64,000 bases of DNA, taken from the NCBI GenBank assembly GCA_016842065.1, contig JAEPDS010000011.1, forward strand, positions 41,469 to 105,468, written 5' to 3'. A program made the position numbers and the translations under genes. Below, piece after piece: positions 1-8,709 of this stretch. Each line of letters starts with the position of its first letter. Position 1 is the first letter of the stretch. The notes beneath the pieces are model-generated. The model made no database searches. It saw only the letters and a program-made list of their open reading frames with translations, and was not told where the DNA came from. This stretch comes from Candidatus Thiodiazotropha sp. 'RUGA'. Its GTDB lineage: Bacteria; Pseudomonadota; Gammaproteobacteria; Chromatiales; Chromatiaceae.

Positions 1-1446
1 CGCCACCAGTCCGAAGACCCGGTAGTAGACCGCCATGAAGACCATCACCATCGCCAGACCGATCATCACAGAGGCGAAGCCCTGGTCGATACTGTCCTGT
101 CCCAGGCTGGGTCCGATGGTCCGCTCCTCGACGATTTCGATCGGTGCGGCCAGGGCACCGGCGCGCAGCAACAGGGCCAGATCCCGGGCCTCTTCGGTGG
201 TATCGAGTCCGGTGGTCTGGAAGCGGCGACCAAAAGGTTCACGAATGGTGGCGATGGAGATGACCTCCTCCACCTTGCGCTTCACTTTCACCGCCTTGCC
301 GTCGACCATACGGGTGGTGGTGCGGTTCTCGATGAACACCACCGCCATCGGCCGGCCGACATTCTCATTGGTCATGCGCCGCATACGCTTGGCGCCCACA
401 CCATCCAGACTGACAAACACAGCGGGTGAGCCGGTCTGCTGATCCAGGCCTGAGGAGGCGTCAACGATCTGGTTACCGGTAACAATCACCCGTTTTTTCA
501 GCAATACGGGTCGACCATCACGTTCGTAGTAGAGGCTGGCACCAGGCGGTACACGCCCGTTGACCGCATCCTCGACACTGTGTTCGGTATCCGCCAGACG
601 ATACTCCAGGGTGGCGGTGGCACCGAGAATCTCTTTGACCTTACCGGGATCCTGAGCACCGGGGAGCTGAACCACGATACGCCGCACCCCCTGCTGCTGG
701 ATGGAAGGCTCTGAGATACCCAGAGCGTTGACACGATTGCGCAGGGTGGTGATGTTCTGTTGCAGGGCAAATCGCTGAACTTCCTGCTTCTCAGCCGGGG
801 AGAGGCTGACCTCCACCAGGAACGCCTCCTCCTGGTCCACATCCTGGACATTCAGATTGCGAAATTCGTTACCGATCAGTTCGATCGCCTGATCCCGCTT
901 TTCAGCAGTATTGAATTTCACTACGACCTGTTCACCTTCACGGCTGATGCGGACATAGCGCAGCTTCTCTTCCCTCAGCAGGGTGCGGATATCGCTGCTG
1001 TAACGCTCTGCCGCCTGGGTGATGGCGGACTCCATGTCCACATCGATCAGCACATGGATACCACCACGCAGATCGAGGCCGAGATACATGGGTTCCGCAC
1101 CCAGACCGATCAGCCAATCGGGCAGATCGGGGGCCAGGGTCAGCGCCGGGGTATAGTCTTCACCCAGGGCTGCGGCGATGTGATCCATCGCTTTCAGCTG
1201 ATCTTCAGAGGAGTTGAAACGTACCAGCAGTTTTTTCTGCTGCATCTCCATCCCTTTGGCGCTGATGCCCAACTGCTGCAGTGCCTGTTCGATCCGACTC
1301 TGGGTGGTTTGGTCAACCACCGCATCACGGGTTGCCGAGATCTCCATGGAGGGATCCTGACCGAACAGGTTGGGCAGCGCATACAGCGCACCCAGCAGGA
1401 CCACCACCAGAACCATCAGATTCTTCCAAATTGGATATTGGTTCAT
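1..1446 (-). CDS. secD: Protein translocase subunit SecD (3' end missing)
   Basis: SecD is an inner-membrane partner of SecYEG that uses the proton gradient to help pull exported proteins into the periplasm. The visible N-terminus starts MNQYPIWKNLMVLVVVLLG, a single transmembrane anchor typical of SecD, followed by the large periplasmic region. The reading frame is open for 482 codons to the window edge, against about 620 in the family, so the last transmembrane helices lie outside. The start is the ATG at 1444-1446. yajC lies 76 bp upstream in the same direction, the usual yajC-secD-secF order; secF is expected beyond the left edge. Identification is firm from motifs and context. Confidence 0.93.
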   Translation of the reverse strand, partial: MNQYPIWKNLMVLVVVLLGALYALPNLFGQDPSMEISATRDAVVDQTTQSRIEQALQQLGISAKGMEMQQKKLLVRFNSSEDQLKAMDHIAAALGEDYTPALTLAPDLPDWLIGLGAEPMYLGLDLRGGIHVLIDVDMESAITQAAERYSSDIRTLLREEKLRYVRISREGEQVVVKFNTAEKRDQAIELIGNEFRNLNVQDVDQEEAFLVEVSLSPAEKQEVQRFALQQNITTLRNRVNALGISEPSIQQQGVRRIVVQLPGAQDPGKVKEILGATATLEYRLADTEHSVEDAVNGRVPPGASLYYERDGRPVLLKKRVIVTGNQIVDASSGLDQQTGSPAVFVSLDGVGAKRMRRMTNENVGRPMAVVFIENRTTTRMVDGKAVKVKRKVEEVISIATIREPFGRRFQTTGLDTTEEARDLALLLRAGALAAPIEIVEERTIGPSLGQDSIDQGFASVMIGLAMVMVFMAVYYRVFGLVA

Positions 1447-1522
1447 TGTGTTTTTTCTAATTCAGTTTTGCCATCGATAAACGGGCAGCCCACACAGGCC
1501 GCCCCTGCTTGCCTGAGGAGGA

Positions 1523-1855
1523 CTAGAGCTCTTTCAGTGATCCCTTGGGCATCACGGTCTCCACAGCCGAGCGGCGCACCTTGACCTCAGTGCCTTCAGA
1601 GATCTCGACCAGGATAAAGTTCTCACCCAGATCGGAAATCTTTCCGGCTACGCCGCCGGAAGTCACCACTTCATCCCCTTTCGACAGACCATCAACCAGC
1701 TTTTTATGCTCTTTCTGACGTTTGATCTGGGGACGGATCATCAGGAAATAGAGCACCGCGCCAAAGATCACCAAAGGCAGTAAACCGGTAAGTGCATCAG
1801 CCTGTCCGGCGGCGGGTGCTGCTTCCGCCATGGCATCGGAAATAAAGAAACTCAT
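1523..1855 (-). CDS. yajC: Preprotein translocase subunit YajC
   Basis: YajC is the small single-span membrane protein that joins SecDF in the Sec holotranslocon. The 110-residue protein has one hydrophobic helix (LLPLVIFGAVLYFLMI) followed by the family signature RPQIKRQKEHKKL and a small beta domain with GDEVVTSGG. I chose the ATG at 1853-1855 because GAGAGG lies nine bases upstream; an in-frame TTG nine bases further up would overlap that ribosome binding site. It sits directly upstream of secD. In most gammaproteobacteria tgt and queA lie immediately upstream of yajC, but here they are about 30 kb away. Confidence 0.95.
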   Translation of the reverse strand: MSFFISDAMAEAAPAAGQADALTGLLPLVIFGAVLYFLMIRPQIKRQKEHKKLVDGLSKGDEVVTSGGVAGKISDLGENFILVEISEGTEVKVRRSAVETVMPKGSLKEL

Positions 1856-2449
1856 CGCTATCAACCTCTCAATGGGGGTATAAAAAGTCAGCCTGGCTCA
1901 GTCGTGGCCGCACCAGGCGAAAAAATCAGCCGCCGATTATGACACAGAAGCGTGCAAGAATCAGGGGTTGCGGGGTTTTGATTGCAGATTTCAGACACCA
2001 CTCTCATCTGCCGGGGAAAGTTAATCCATCAGATGAGGTGTTTACATGGATCCATCACGAGCTGGTAATCGGAATGTAACAGCGCCAGACCTGGATCAAA
2101 TGATTGCTGTCCGATTACTCACAATCCTCCTTGATGTCAGTATCAAAGCCCCTCTCCACCAATCGTAGGGAGGGCCCTGCCCCACCGATAATGGTCGATA
2201 CAAGCAAAAATTTGCCTTCTTTTGCCCCACCTTACGACTTGAGGCGTTTACACGATCTGATTAACCGCAAATGGACGCGAATCACCGCGAATTAACGCAA
2301 AGAAGCCAGATAACAAAAGCTATTCGCGGCATTTTGCGGTGATTCGCGTTTATTTGCGGTTTACTCTCTAAATTCCATTCCCATCACAATGACGCTGGCA
2401 GAAACGTACTTGGAAGTGCGGCAAAGCCACACCCAATGGAATCAAGCGA
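1856..2449. other. Intergenic region upstream of yajC with hairpins and repeats
   Basis: No gene is visible in this 594-base gap. It holds an 8-bp perfect hairpin arm pair (CTCATCTG at 2003-2010 and CAGATGAG at 2030-2037), two fragments of the GCCCCACC-type repeat (around 2168-2180 and 2224-2231), and the long imperfect inverted repeat at 2263-2361. It forms the left border of the large envelope-gene block. The yajC promoter should lie in its left part, but I could not pick a convincing one. Confidence 0.6.
2263..2361. repeat. Dispersed inverted repeat, family A, copy 1
   Basis: The left arm begins AACCGCAAATGGACGCGAAT and the right arm ends ATTCGCGTTTATTTGCGGTT, so the reverse complement of the right arm matches the left over nearly 30 bases with a few mismatches. 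The same arms recur at 14008-14110, and a single arm lies at 15907-15931. It looks like a REP- or MITE-like element able to fold into a long hairpin. It codes for nothing I can see. Confidence 0.75.
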
Positions 2450-3634
2450 TCAGTACCAGATCGAGACGTAGGCCTTGATCACATTGGCGGAGAATGAGTA
2501 GAACGGCTCTTCGCCGACCACCCCACCCCGGGTCAGGTCGCGGAAATCGTCGTAGTCGAAGTGTATGTAGTCATAGGCCAGGTTGAGCGTGCCGCGATCG
2601 ACGAACTGCAGAAAACCCGGCTTGATCTCATAGCTCATCGCCAATCCCAGGGTATGGCTCTGAAAACTGCTCAGCTCCTTATCCCTTGCCAGGTAGGTCT
2701 GGGGGGCACGCCTGGAGAACAGATCGCTGTAGAAATCGGCCCCCTCCTGAGTGTAGTAGCGGTAATGAATATCGAAGATCCACTTCTCCCTGAATGGGTG
2801 GGTGTAGGCCAGCTCGAAATTGTTGGCATCAATGCCCCAGGTATCGTTGAAGTAGCGATACTCACTGCTCAGGGCGGCCCGGTACGGCAGGTAGTATTTC
2901 AACCTGAGTGCCAGCGCGTTACTGGTCCTGGTGCGTGGGTAGACCTCCGGCAGATAGCTGTAACCATCGCCGGCCAGGGGGTCCCGATAACGATAGGAGC
3001 GATAGGGATTGTTGAGAAAACCCTCGTCGGTGATGGTCTCCCAGCCAACCCCCAGAATGGTGTTCTTGGTCAGAATCTGACTCAGGCTTACCCGGTAGTT
3101 CTGGCGTTTCACCTGATCACCGAAATCTGCATCCCCATTACGACTGATATCGTCATTGCCGACCGAGTAGCCCAAGGAGACGGTAGTCAGATCGCCGAAC
3201 ATGTCATGGCTGATGCTGAAACTGCCGGTCTCGGAGAGATAGTCACTCTCGTCACTCTTGGTCAGCGCCAGACTCATCAGGGTTTTGTTGTGCAGATAGT
3301 CCATCGAGAGACTGGTCTCGGTACGCTCTTCGGTGTAAGGCGATGCGGTTGAAACCACGTCCACCGAGGCGCTGGAGATCGAGTCCACATAGTAGTTGGC
3401 GCTCAAGGAGACCGTATCCATCACCGATTTACGCACCAGGATCGAGGGACCGTCCACCTCGACACCACCACCATCGTAACGGTGATACATGACGTCCGCC
3501 CGATCCTCCGGCAGAACCGTGGCGAACAGGCTGAATCCGGGCAGAGACGCCAGTATCAGCAGCAGCCAGTGACGACCGGGAGAGAACAGCACAGCGATCC
3601 TATGAATCAGCACACCAGGCTCAGTTACAGCCAC
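2450..3634 (-). CDS. DUF3570 outer-membrane beta-barrel protein
   Basis: After a hydrophobic leader (WLLLILASLPGFSLFA) the protein is rich in alternating aromatic and polar strands and ends with YVSIWY, as expected for an outer-membrane barrel. The early segment with YHRYDGGG and SLSANYYVDSISSASVDV is typical of DUF3570, whose function is unknown. DUF3570 commonly follows a DUF4266 lipoprotein and a TlpA-like thioredoxin, exactly as here. Several GTG starts are possible. I chose the GTG at 3632-3634 (394 aa) because GGAGGAGG lies five bases before it, inside the end of the DUF4266 gene. A GTG at 3613 would be the non-overlapping alternative. Confidence 0.8.
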   Translation of the reverse strand: MAVTEPGVLIHRIAVLFSPGRHWLLLILASLPGFSLFATVLPEDRADVMYHRYDGGGVEVDGPSILVRKSVMDTVSLSANYYVDSISSASVDVVSTASPYTEERTETSLSMDYLHNKTLMSLALTKSDESDYLSETGSFSISHDMFGDLTTVSLGYSVGNDDISRNGDADFGDQVKRQNYRVSLSQILTKNTILGVGWETITDEGFLNNPYRSYRYRDPLAGDGYSYLPEVYPRTRTSNALALRLKYYLPYRAALSSEYRYFNDTWGIDANNFELAYTHPFREKWIFDIHYRYYTQEGADFYSDLFSRRAPQTYLARDKELSSFQSHTLGLAMSYEIKPGFLQFVDRGTLNLAYDYIHFDYDDFRDLTRGGVVGEEPFYSFSANVIKAYVSIWY

Positions 3635-3845
3635 AACCGCCTCCTCCACCACCTTCAGCGCCACGCGCCGCCTCTCTGGTCTGGTAGACGTGGTGCCGGA
3701 ATCCGTTGGCTACCGGATCCCGCTCGAAACTCATGATCGGATCGGCCAGACGCGCCCGTTCATAGGGCTGAACCCAGGGCTCGATACTGCATCCGCTGAG
3801 CATCAGCAGAAGCAAAACCGGCAGAAGGCGATGTTTGGTTAACAT
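3621..3845 (-). CDS. DUF4266 small lipoprotein with Gly/Cys-rich tail
   Basis: A 74-residue protein with a lipoprotein signal (LLLLMLSGC) and the DUF4266 pattern WVQPYERARLADPIM, a central HHVYQTREAARGA, and the tail GGGGGGCGCN. DUF4266 proteins are small envelope proteins of unknown role, usually found with DUF3570, TlpA and ApbE genes; all of these partners are in this window. The tail has two cysteines and could bind a metal or be a redox target, but that is only a suggestion. The ATG at 3843-3845 has GAGG about ten bases upstream; an upstream in-frame GTG at 3860 overlaps the TlpA stop and is less likely. Confidence 0.85.
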   Translation of the reverse strand: MLTKHRLLPVLLLLMLSGCSIEPWVQPYERARLADPIMSFERDPVANGFRHHVYQTREAARGAEGGGGGGCGCN

Positions 3846-3856
3846 GACAACTGGCC

Positions 3857-4375
3857 TCACTCTTTCAGCAATGCCCGGATCTGCTGCTGATAGTCATCTT
3901 CATATCCAGGTTTGTAGCCTTGATGCAGATGCCGGATGTTGCCATCCCGGTCCACCATGAAGGTGCTGGGCATGGCTTTCACCTGATACTGTTTACTGAC
4001 TTTGTTGCTGCTGTCGTAGAGAATCGGGAAATCGACCGGAATCTCTTTCAGCATCTTCTGTGCAGCGCCAGGCTGCTCATCCACATTGACCCCAAGCAGG
4101 GTGAATCCCATCCCCTGATAGCGATCATAGAGCTGCTGCAACAGAGGCATCTCCTGACGGCATGGGCCACACCAGGAGGCCCAGAAATTGACCATCACAA
4201 CATTGCCCCGCAGCTCACTCAGTTTGATGTTCTCCCCACTGCGGCTCTTCAGGGTGAAGTCCGGTGCCGGGGTGGCGTCGCCAGAGGCGGCGAGCGAAAC
4301 AGTGAAGCTGGTCAGCAGACCAAGCAGCAGGGTGGATTTCAAGATTCGCTTCAACAACAAGGAGTTCATCTTCAC
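3857..4375 (-). CDS. TlpA/ResA-type thiol-disulfide oxidoreductase
   Basis: An exported thioredoxin-fold protein of 172 residues. A signal peptide (residues 1-30) precedes PAPDFTLKSRSGENIKLSEL and the active site FWASWCGPCRQEM, with a redox CGPC pair. The cis-proline region is KAMPSTFMVDRDG. Such proteins reduce or exchange disulfides in the periplasm, often during cytochrome c or metal-centre assembly. The gene lies between two outer-membrane barrel genes upstream and the DUF4266/DUF3570 pair downstream, in an operon whose first gene encodes a haem-binding protein, so a role in thiol or haem handling for these partners is plausible. The GTG at 4375 has GAGG ten bases upstream; an ATG two codons later is the alternative. 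Confidence 0.9.
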   Translation of the reverse strand: MKMNSLLLKRILKSTLLLGLLTSFTVSLAASGDATPAPDFTLKSRSGENIKLSELRGNVVMVNFWASWCGPCRQEMPLLQQLYDRYQGMGFTLLGVNVDEQPGAAQKMLKEIPVDFPILYDSSNKVSKQYQVKAMPSTFMVDRDGNIRHLHQGYKPGYEDDYQQQIRALLKE

Positions 4376-4387
4376 GTTATCTGTACC

Positions 4388-5053
4388 TCAAAAGAAAAAG
4401 CTCAGGCTACCGGTGAGTTCGAAGTTATGGGTGGTTTTACTCTCGCCGAGCAAATCCGATTCGAACATGTGATCCCTGGCATCGAGATGGATGGTCAACC
4501 AATCATTGATCAGCAGGCGATAGCCTGCACCCACATTCACAGTAAACTCATCATCCCCGGCAAAGCGGGTGGTGCCGATGCCGCCAATCAGATAGAACTG
4601 GCTGTTATAGGCATATTTGCCGCCGAGAAAAACCTCGCCGGGCAGAATATTGTATCCCGCGGAGAGATTGTAATAGGTAAAGCGACGCTCACTGTCGGTG
4701 AGCAGCTGCACATCACCACTCAATTGCTCATAACTGGTTTCATTGGCTTCGGAGGTGCCAATCGCCGCCTCGAGAAAGATCGACTCGGTACCATGATAGG
4801 CGAGCCGCAGACCGTAAGCGGCACTGGTGCCAAAATCCTCGATGTTCATCAGCCCGGCATAGAGACCGATCTCAAAATCCTCCTCATCGAAATCGGCTTC
4901 GATGATCTCCCGACGGGCGATCTCGGGCTCCACCAGCAACTCTTCACGCAGGTTCTCGCCAAGCAGCTGCTCCTCCGCCTGGCTGGTAGAGAGGTTAAAC
5001 AGACCCAGCAGGGCTGCTGTACTCAGAAAAAGAAACCGAGTCCGATTTTCCAC
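4388..5053 (-). CDS. Outer-membrane beta-barrel protein (OMP_myx_plus type)
   Basis: A 221-residue protein with a signal peptide ending near SQA, an acidic linker, then about eight amphipathic strands (FEIGLYAGLMNIEDFG, YGLRLAYHG, FTYYNLSAGYNILPG) and a terminal LSFFF. The C-terminal Phe fits BAM-dependent insertion. The layout matches the small 'outer membrane beta-barrel domain' family named from myxobacterial proteins. It overlaps the preceding SH3-barrel gene by 31 bp in another frame, with GTG start at 5053 and GAGGA nine bases upstream. It is probably the partner barrel of the preceding gene and may form the outer-membrane end of the ExbBD/TonB-like machine encoded at 21504-30344. Confidence 0.8.
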   Translation of the reverse strand: MENRTRFLFLSTAALLGLFNLSTSQAEEQLLGENLREELLVEPEIARREIIEADFDEEDFEIGLYAGLMNIEDFGTSAAYGLRLAYHGTESIFLEAAIGTSEANETSYEQLSGDVQLLTDSERRFTYYNLSAGYNILPGEVFLGGKYAYNSQFYLIGGIGTTRFAGDDEFTVNVGAGYRLLINDWLTIHLDARDHMFESDLLGESKTTHNFELTGSLSFFF

Positions 5054-5778
5054 TGGTCAAAATCCTCATTCTCATCACGACTGGTAAACACGGCATAGTG
5101 ACGAAACTCCCCGCGAAGGAAGAAGCGTCTGGTCAGATAGACCTTCAATCCGGCGCCCACATGGGCGGTAGTGTCTGTACGATCCTCAGTCTCCACCAGG
5201 GTGGCGTTCGGGTTGGTGCGGATCACACCGCCGCCCAAGGTAAAGAAGGGGCTGAATGTCCACTCCGGAAAAGGCTGGGAGACCAGATTGACGTCAAACA
5301 GATACTCACTGGAGAAATCCCCGAGCGCCTGGGAGAAGCTGACCTCGGTGGAGAGGTTCTCGTTAAAGGCGTAGCCCGCATAGAGTCCCAGCAGTGCCGC
5401 ACCCTCCATGTCACCGCCATAGAAACTGAACTCCCAGGTACGATCCCGAAAATCCTTCTCGGAGTAGGCCTTCAATGGTAAAGGGGTACCATCCTGCAGA
5501 CGGGTCCGACGCATCTCATCGATCGCCACCCAGCCCTGCTTGCCTTTGCGGGTCTCCACCAGGAACCAATCGGTGCGACGCTTGTGTATCACCACCCACT
5601 CATCCCGCTCGGCCACATGGTGAACAGGATAGACCGCCCCTGGGCCGGTATGCATCTCGATGTAAGGGGCAAAGACCTGAACCCTCAGGCGTGTCTCTTC
5701 CGCCAGCATGGGCCAGCAGAGCAACAGTCCCAGCAGCAGCCCGCCGATGCGCAGTGAAATGTTACTAAACCGTCTCAA
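5023..5778 (-). CDS. SH3-domain plus outer-membrane beta-barrel protein
   Basis: A 251-residue exported protein. After the signal peptide (to about residue 27), residues 30-95 form a bacterial SH3-like domain (PYIEMHTGPGAVYPVHHVAE, then WFLVETRKGKQGWV), often used to bind peptidoglycan. The rest is an eight-stranded barrel ending IGLGFFF, similar to its downstream neighbour. This suggests an outer-membrane barrel anchored to the cell wall. The gene begins with TTG at 5776-5778, three bases after the HzsA-like stop, implying translational coupling. The start codon is the least certain point. Confidence 0.8.
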   Translation of the reverse strand: MRRFSNISLRIGGLLLGLLLCWPMLAEETRLRVQVFAPYIEMHTGPGAVYPVHHVAERDEWVVIHKRRTDWFLVETRKGKQGWVAIDEMRRTRLQDGTPLPLKAYSEKDFRDRTWEFSFYGGDMEGAALLGLYAGYAFNENLSTEVSFSQALGDFSSEYLFDVNLVSQPFPEWTFSPFFTLGGGVIRTNPNATLVETEDRTDTTAHVGAGLKVYLTRRFFLRGEFRHYAVFTSRDENEDFDQWKIGLGFFF

Positions 5779-5781
5779 GCG

Positions 5782-8421
5782 TCAATCATCCGCAGGTGCA
5801 AGGAATGGATCATTGAAGTACTGCGCACCGATATCCAGCCACTCATAGATCAGTTTCAGCTCCGCATCCGTGAGATAACCCGCATGCGCACCTCCCGCTT
5901 CAAACAGCTCGGTAAAGCGGCTGTCATTGGCGGAACCCGCAACCATCGAGGCCCCGCCAGGCACCGGCACCGGAACATCGGGCAGCGGGATCGGATTGCC
6001 CCCAGCATCGAGAACCAGCTCCCCGTTCTCATCCGTTTCAAACAGCTGATTGCCGTTCTCATCCACCGCCGGCACCAGGATATCCACCAGCAGGCCATCC
6101 ACGACCTCCTGCATGTTATCGGCAAACAGCAGTTCACGATAGGCGCTGAAGTGTTCCGGTTCATCTTCGGATGGGCCGTCACTGAGATCGAGCTGGGCAT
6201 CGGGGAGCACGGTTTCACCGGCATCGTCCGTATCGTGACAGACATTGCAGGTGCGGTCTTCAACCGTATTGCCATCGTTATCCAGTATCAGCCGGGATAG
6301 AGACCAGAGCGGATGGATGTGCAGCTCATAATGGATCATTGCACGGCATAGCTCATTCCAACTGGAGGTACAGAGTGCATCATTAAGCGGATTCGGAGTG
6401 TCCAGATCGGCATAGCGATAGGTGAATGGGGAATCGGGCTGACGCATTCCAGGATCACTCCAGACATCCTCAAACATCAGATCCATATCCGGATCACAGG
6501 CGCCGGCCCGGCACTGCAGACGGTTGCGGGTCTGAGCCATGCTCTCACCCACATCGGTCCAGAGTCCCGGATTGGTATTCGGGAAGGGCTGACCGGTCTC
6601 CAGGCTACCGCTGTTCACACTGGGTGGCGCGGCTGTCAGTCGACCATGAGCCAGCGGACTGTCACCGGCATGACAACCGCCACACTCGATCACCTCACCC
6701 GGCCTGAACTGTAACCAGAAACTGTGCACCTCACCGGTACGCCGTCCGTCTGCGTCGAGAACGCTGAAGCTGACCGGCACGTTGGCCGGGACTTTGACCT
6801 GTACCGACCCGTCGGGATCGATCGGCGCATAGCCCAGCACTTCACGCATACCGAACTGAGCGGTGGCGCCGAAGGCGGAGTTGGAGAACTCGAGCACATC
6901 GTCATCCGGCAGGGTAACCGGCTTGATCAGGCGCAGAAAGCGGGCCGGCCGATTGTCGGCACTGGTGAGCGTCGGGTCGGACAGGGTAGCGATATCCGGC
7001 TCGGCGCTATCCACACCATCCAGGTCATAGACACTGCGGATACGCAGCAGCCCCGCCTTCTCGGAAACCAGGGTCGGATCGAGATCGATGCCGGCTGTCT
7101 TGTCATGGATAATCAGTGGCTCGGGACGCTCAACCGCCACTACCACATCACTGTAGATAATCCCCTCCTGGGGTTTCACGATCGGCAGTTGGGTCTGCTT
7201 CGAGGGATCGTAGATGAACAGGCTGTAGAGGGGTGGTGCCTGCTCAACCGCCGGATCGGCCAAGCGCTTGTCGTTACAGGGTACGATGCGCTCGTCCTCC
7301 ATCAGCCGGCAGGGGCTCCAGCTGATCAAAAGCCGGTCGGTGTTATCGAACAGGGGATGGGCACTGCGCAGCTGTCCACCCATGGTGATGCTGCCATCGG
7401 TGGGAATCTGGTGATTGGTGGCATTGCTCTGGGCAGGCCCGGTCATCCCCTGGCTGTCCCAGGTGGGCTGTTCGTTATCGATGTAGGTCTCGGTATCGAT
7501 GAAGATCAGCGCCCCACCCTCCTGCGTACCGTCGAATGGTTGGATCAGGGTGAGGATCCGGCCGTCGGGCATCTCCTGGGGACGCATGAACTGAATGGTG
7601 CTGCCGTCGGTACCGGTGTCGTGGCTGTTCAGACCGTACAGCAACTCGAGTTCTGTACCATCCGGATTGATGCGATAGAGGTGAATCGCATTGTTGCCGT
7701 CTGCGTTGTCCCAACGACTGAATACGATCTTACCGCTGGAGATCACCGTGGGTGAGAAGTCGTGGCTGCGGTTGAAGGAGATCTGGTTGATGTCGGTACC
7801 GTCAGCATTCATCACATGCAGCACCATCGCCGGCTCATTCACCGCCCGTTCCATCGCCAGGTATTGTGGTTTGCCCTCATCCAACAGACGCGCCTTGGCC
7901 TGCCGCTGGCGGGTCGAGGAGAAGACGATGCGCCCATCAGGCAGATAGTGGGGAAAACGGTCGTGCCCATCTTCTGCGGTGATATCGGAGACGATCACCC
8001 GCCGCAGTCGTGTTGCCGGGATATCGTACTCCCAGACATTCCAGGTCGGCTGATCCTCAGGCTCTGCATCCTCGATCAGAGGCAGTCGCAGGGAGAAAAG
8101 CAGTTTGCTGCCGTCGAAAGAGACCGAGACATCCCGCACATCCCCTTCACCACCGGTTAGGTTGCCGGTCAGATTGATCTCATCCGCGCCGGCGGAGGCG
8201 TTATCTTTCAGATAGAGATCCCCACCCGCTTCGGTAGCCTGACTGAGCCGGATATCGGTTGTGCTCTGCTCCGTAATCGGCCGTTTCACATAAGCGACCG
8301 GGTAGTCGACCACCACCGGGTCTGGATCCTGACTGTCACCGCCACCACAACCGAACAGTAACAAGGCCATTGAGAGCACTGACAGGGGACTCAATAGCAG
8401 CTTGGATTTCACTGGTCTCAT
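5782..8421 (-). CDS. HzsA-related dihaem lipoprotein with PD40 propeller repeats
   Basis: An 879-residue lipoprotein (lipobox LLFGC, then GGGDSQ). Residues about 40-450 contain WD40-like PD40 repeats (DGRIVFSSTR, SGKIVFSRWDN), a beta-propeller. Two c-type haem sites follow: CGGCH near residue 577, after a segment of the form PANVPVSFSVLDADG, and CNVCH near residue 725. This architecture is that of the hydrazine synthase alpha-subunit-related family, which is found well beyond anammox bacteria and whose general reaction is unknown. It is the first gene of the six-gene minus-strand operon with two barrel OMPs, TlpA, DUF4266 and DUF3570. A surface or periplasmic electron-transfer or catalytic role is inferred; hydrazine synthesis is not. 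Confidence 0.82.
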   Translation of the reverse strand: MRPVKSKLLLSPLSVLSMALLLFGCGGGDSQDPDPVVVDYPVAYVKRPITEQSTTDIRLSQATEAGGDLYLKDNASAGADEINLTGNLTGGEGDVRDVSVSFDGSKLLFSLRLPLIEDAEPEDQPTWNVWEYDIPATRLRRVIVSDITAEDGHDRFPHYLPDGRIVFSSTRQRQAKARLLDEGKPQYLAMERAVNEPAMVLHVMNADGTDINQISFNRSHDFSPTVISSGKIVFSRWDNADGNNAIHLYRINPDGTELELLYGLNSHDTGTDGSTIQFMRPQEMPDGRILTLIQPFDGTQEGGALIFIDTETYIDNEQPTWDSQGMTGPAQSNATNHQIPTDGSITMGGQLRSAHPLFDNTDRLLISWSPCRLMEDERIVPCNDKRLADPAVEQAPPLYSLFIYDPSKQTQLPIVKPQEGIIYSDVVVAVERPEPLIIHDKTAGIDLDPTLVSEKAGLLRIRSVYDLDGVDSAEPDIATLSDPTLTSADNRPARFLRLIKPVTLPDDDVLEFSNSAFGATAQFGMREVLGYAPIDPDGSVQVKVPANVPVSFSVLDADGRRTGEVHSFWLQFRPGEVIECGGCHAGDSPLAHGRLTAAPPSVNSGSLETGQPFPNTNPGLWTDVGESMAQTRNRLQCRAGACDPDMDLMFEDVWSDPGMRQPDSPFTYRYADLDTPNPLNDALCTSSWNELCRAMIHYELHIHPLWSLSRLILDNDGNTVEDRTCNVCHDTDDAGETVLPDAQLDLSDGPSEDEPEHFSAYRELLFADNMQEVVDGLLVDILVPAVDENGNQLFETDENGELVLDAGGNPIPLPDVPVPVPGGASMVAGSANDSRFTELFEAGGAHAGYLTDAELKLIYEWLDIGAQYFNDPFLAPADD

Positions 8422-8709
8422 TAAACAGTCCGTTCCCTTAAATTACGATTGTCGCAGCTCGGACAGAGGTCTCTTCTGAATAAAGTTAAATTCTGCTATC
8501 GACTAATAAAATCATGGACTTGAGAGTCTACCTGATCGAAAACCCCAATCAGTGCTCAAGTTCACACCCTGGAGAAACAGTGTTCACGAATCCGCCACTT
8601 CGGATTGACAAAAATAACCCCTGATATAGAAGGAAGGGAAAGTGTTGCATTCAGCCGGCCGAGCGTTCAGCCGTCGGTGTAGAGAATAGGGATTCAGGGG
8701 CAAGTCAAT
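8422..8709. promoter_or_regulatory. Divergent promoter region between two cytochrome operons
   Basis: This 288-base gap separates the HzsA-like operon (minus) from the haem/LamG/DUF1501-like operon (plus), so both are likely transcribed from here and may be co-regulated. A good -35-like TTGACA lies at 8605-8610, but the nearest TATAGA is only 14 bases away, so I do not call an exact promoter. AGGGG about nine bases before the ATG at 8710 is a plausible ribosome binding site. Confidence 0.5.

Noticed and set aside
760..1584. Long plus-strand open frame of 274 codons
   Set aside because: It lies antisense to secD and yajC, whose protein motifs are unmistakable, and its product has no recognisable features.
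2561..5098. Plus-strand frames at 2561-3352 and 3920-5098
   Set aside because: Both are antisense to the DUF3570, TlpA and barrel-protein genes, which have signal peptides, conserved motifs and operon spacing.
6724..7755. 343-codon plus-strand open frame
   Set aside because: It is antisense to the HzsA-like gene. GC-rich coding sequence often leaves such open frames, and the minus-strand protein has clear lipobox, propeller and haem motifs.
5782..8421. Evidence for anammox hydrazine synthesis
   Set aside because: Only an HzsA-related protein is present. The beta and gamma subunits, hydrazine dehydrogenase and related genes are absent, and this family occurs far outside anammox bacteria.
8605..8630. 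Sigma-70 promoter with TTGACA and TATAGA
   Set aside because: The boxes are only 14 bases apart, outside the usual 16-18, so I left it as part of a general promoter region.
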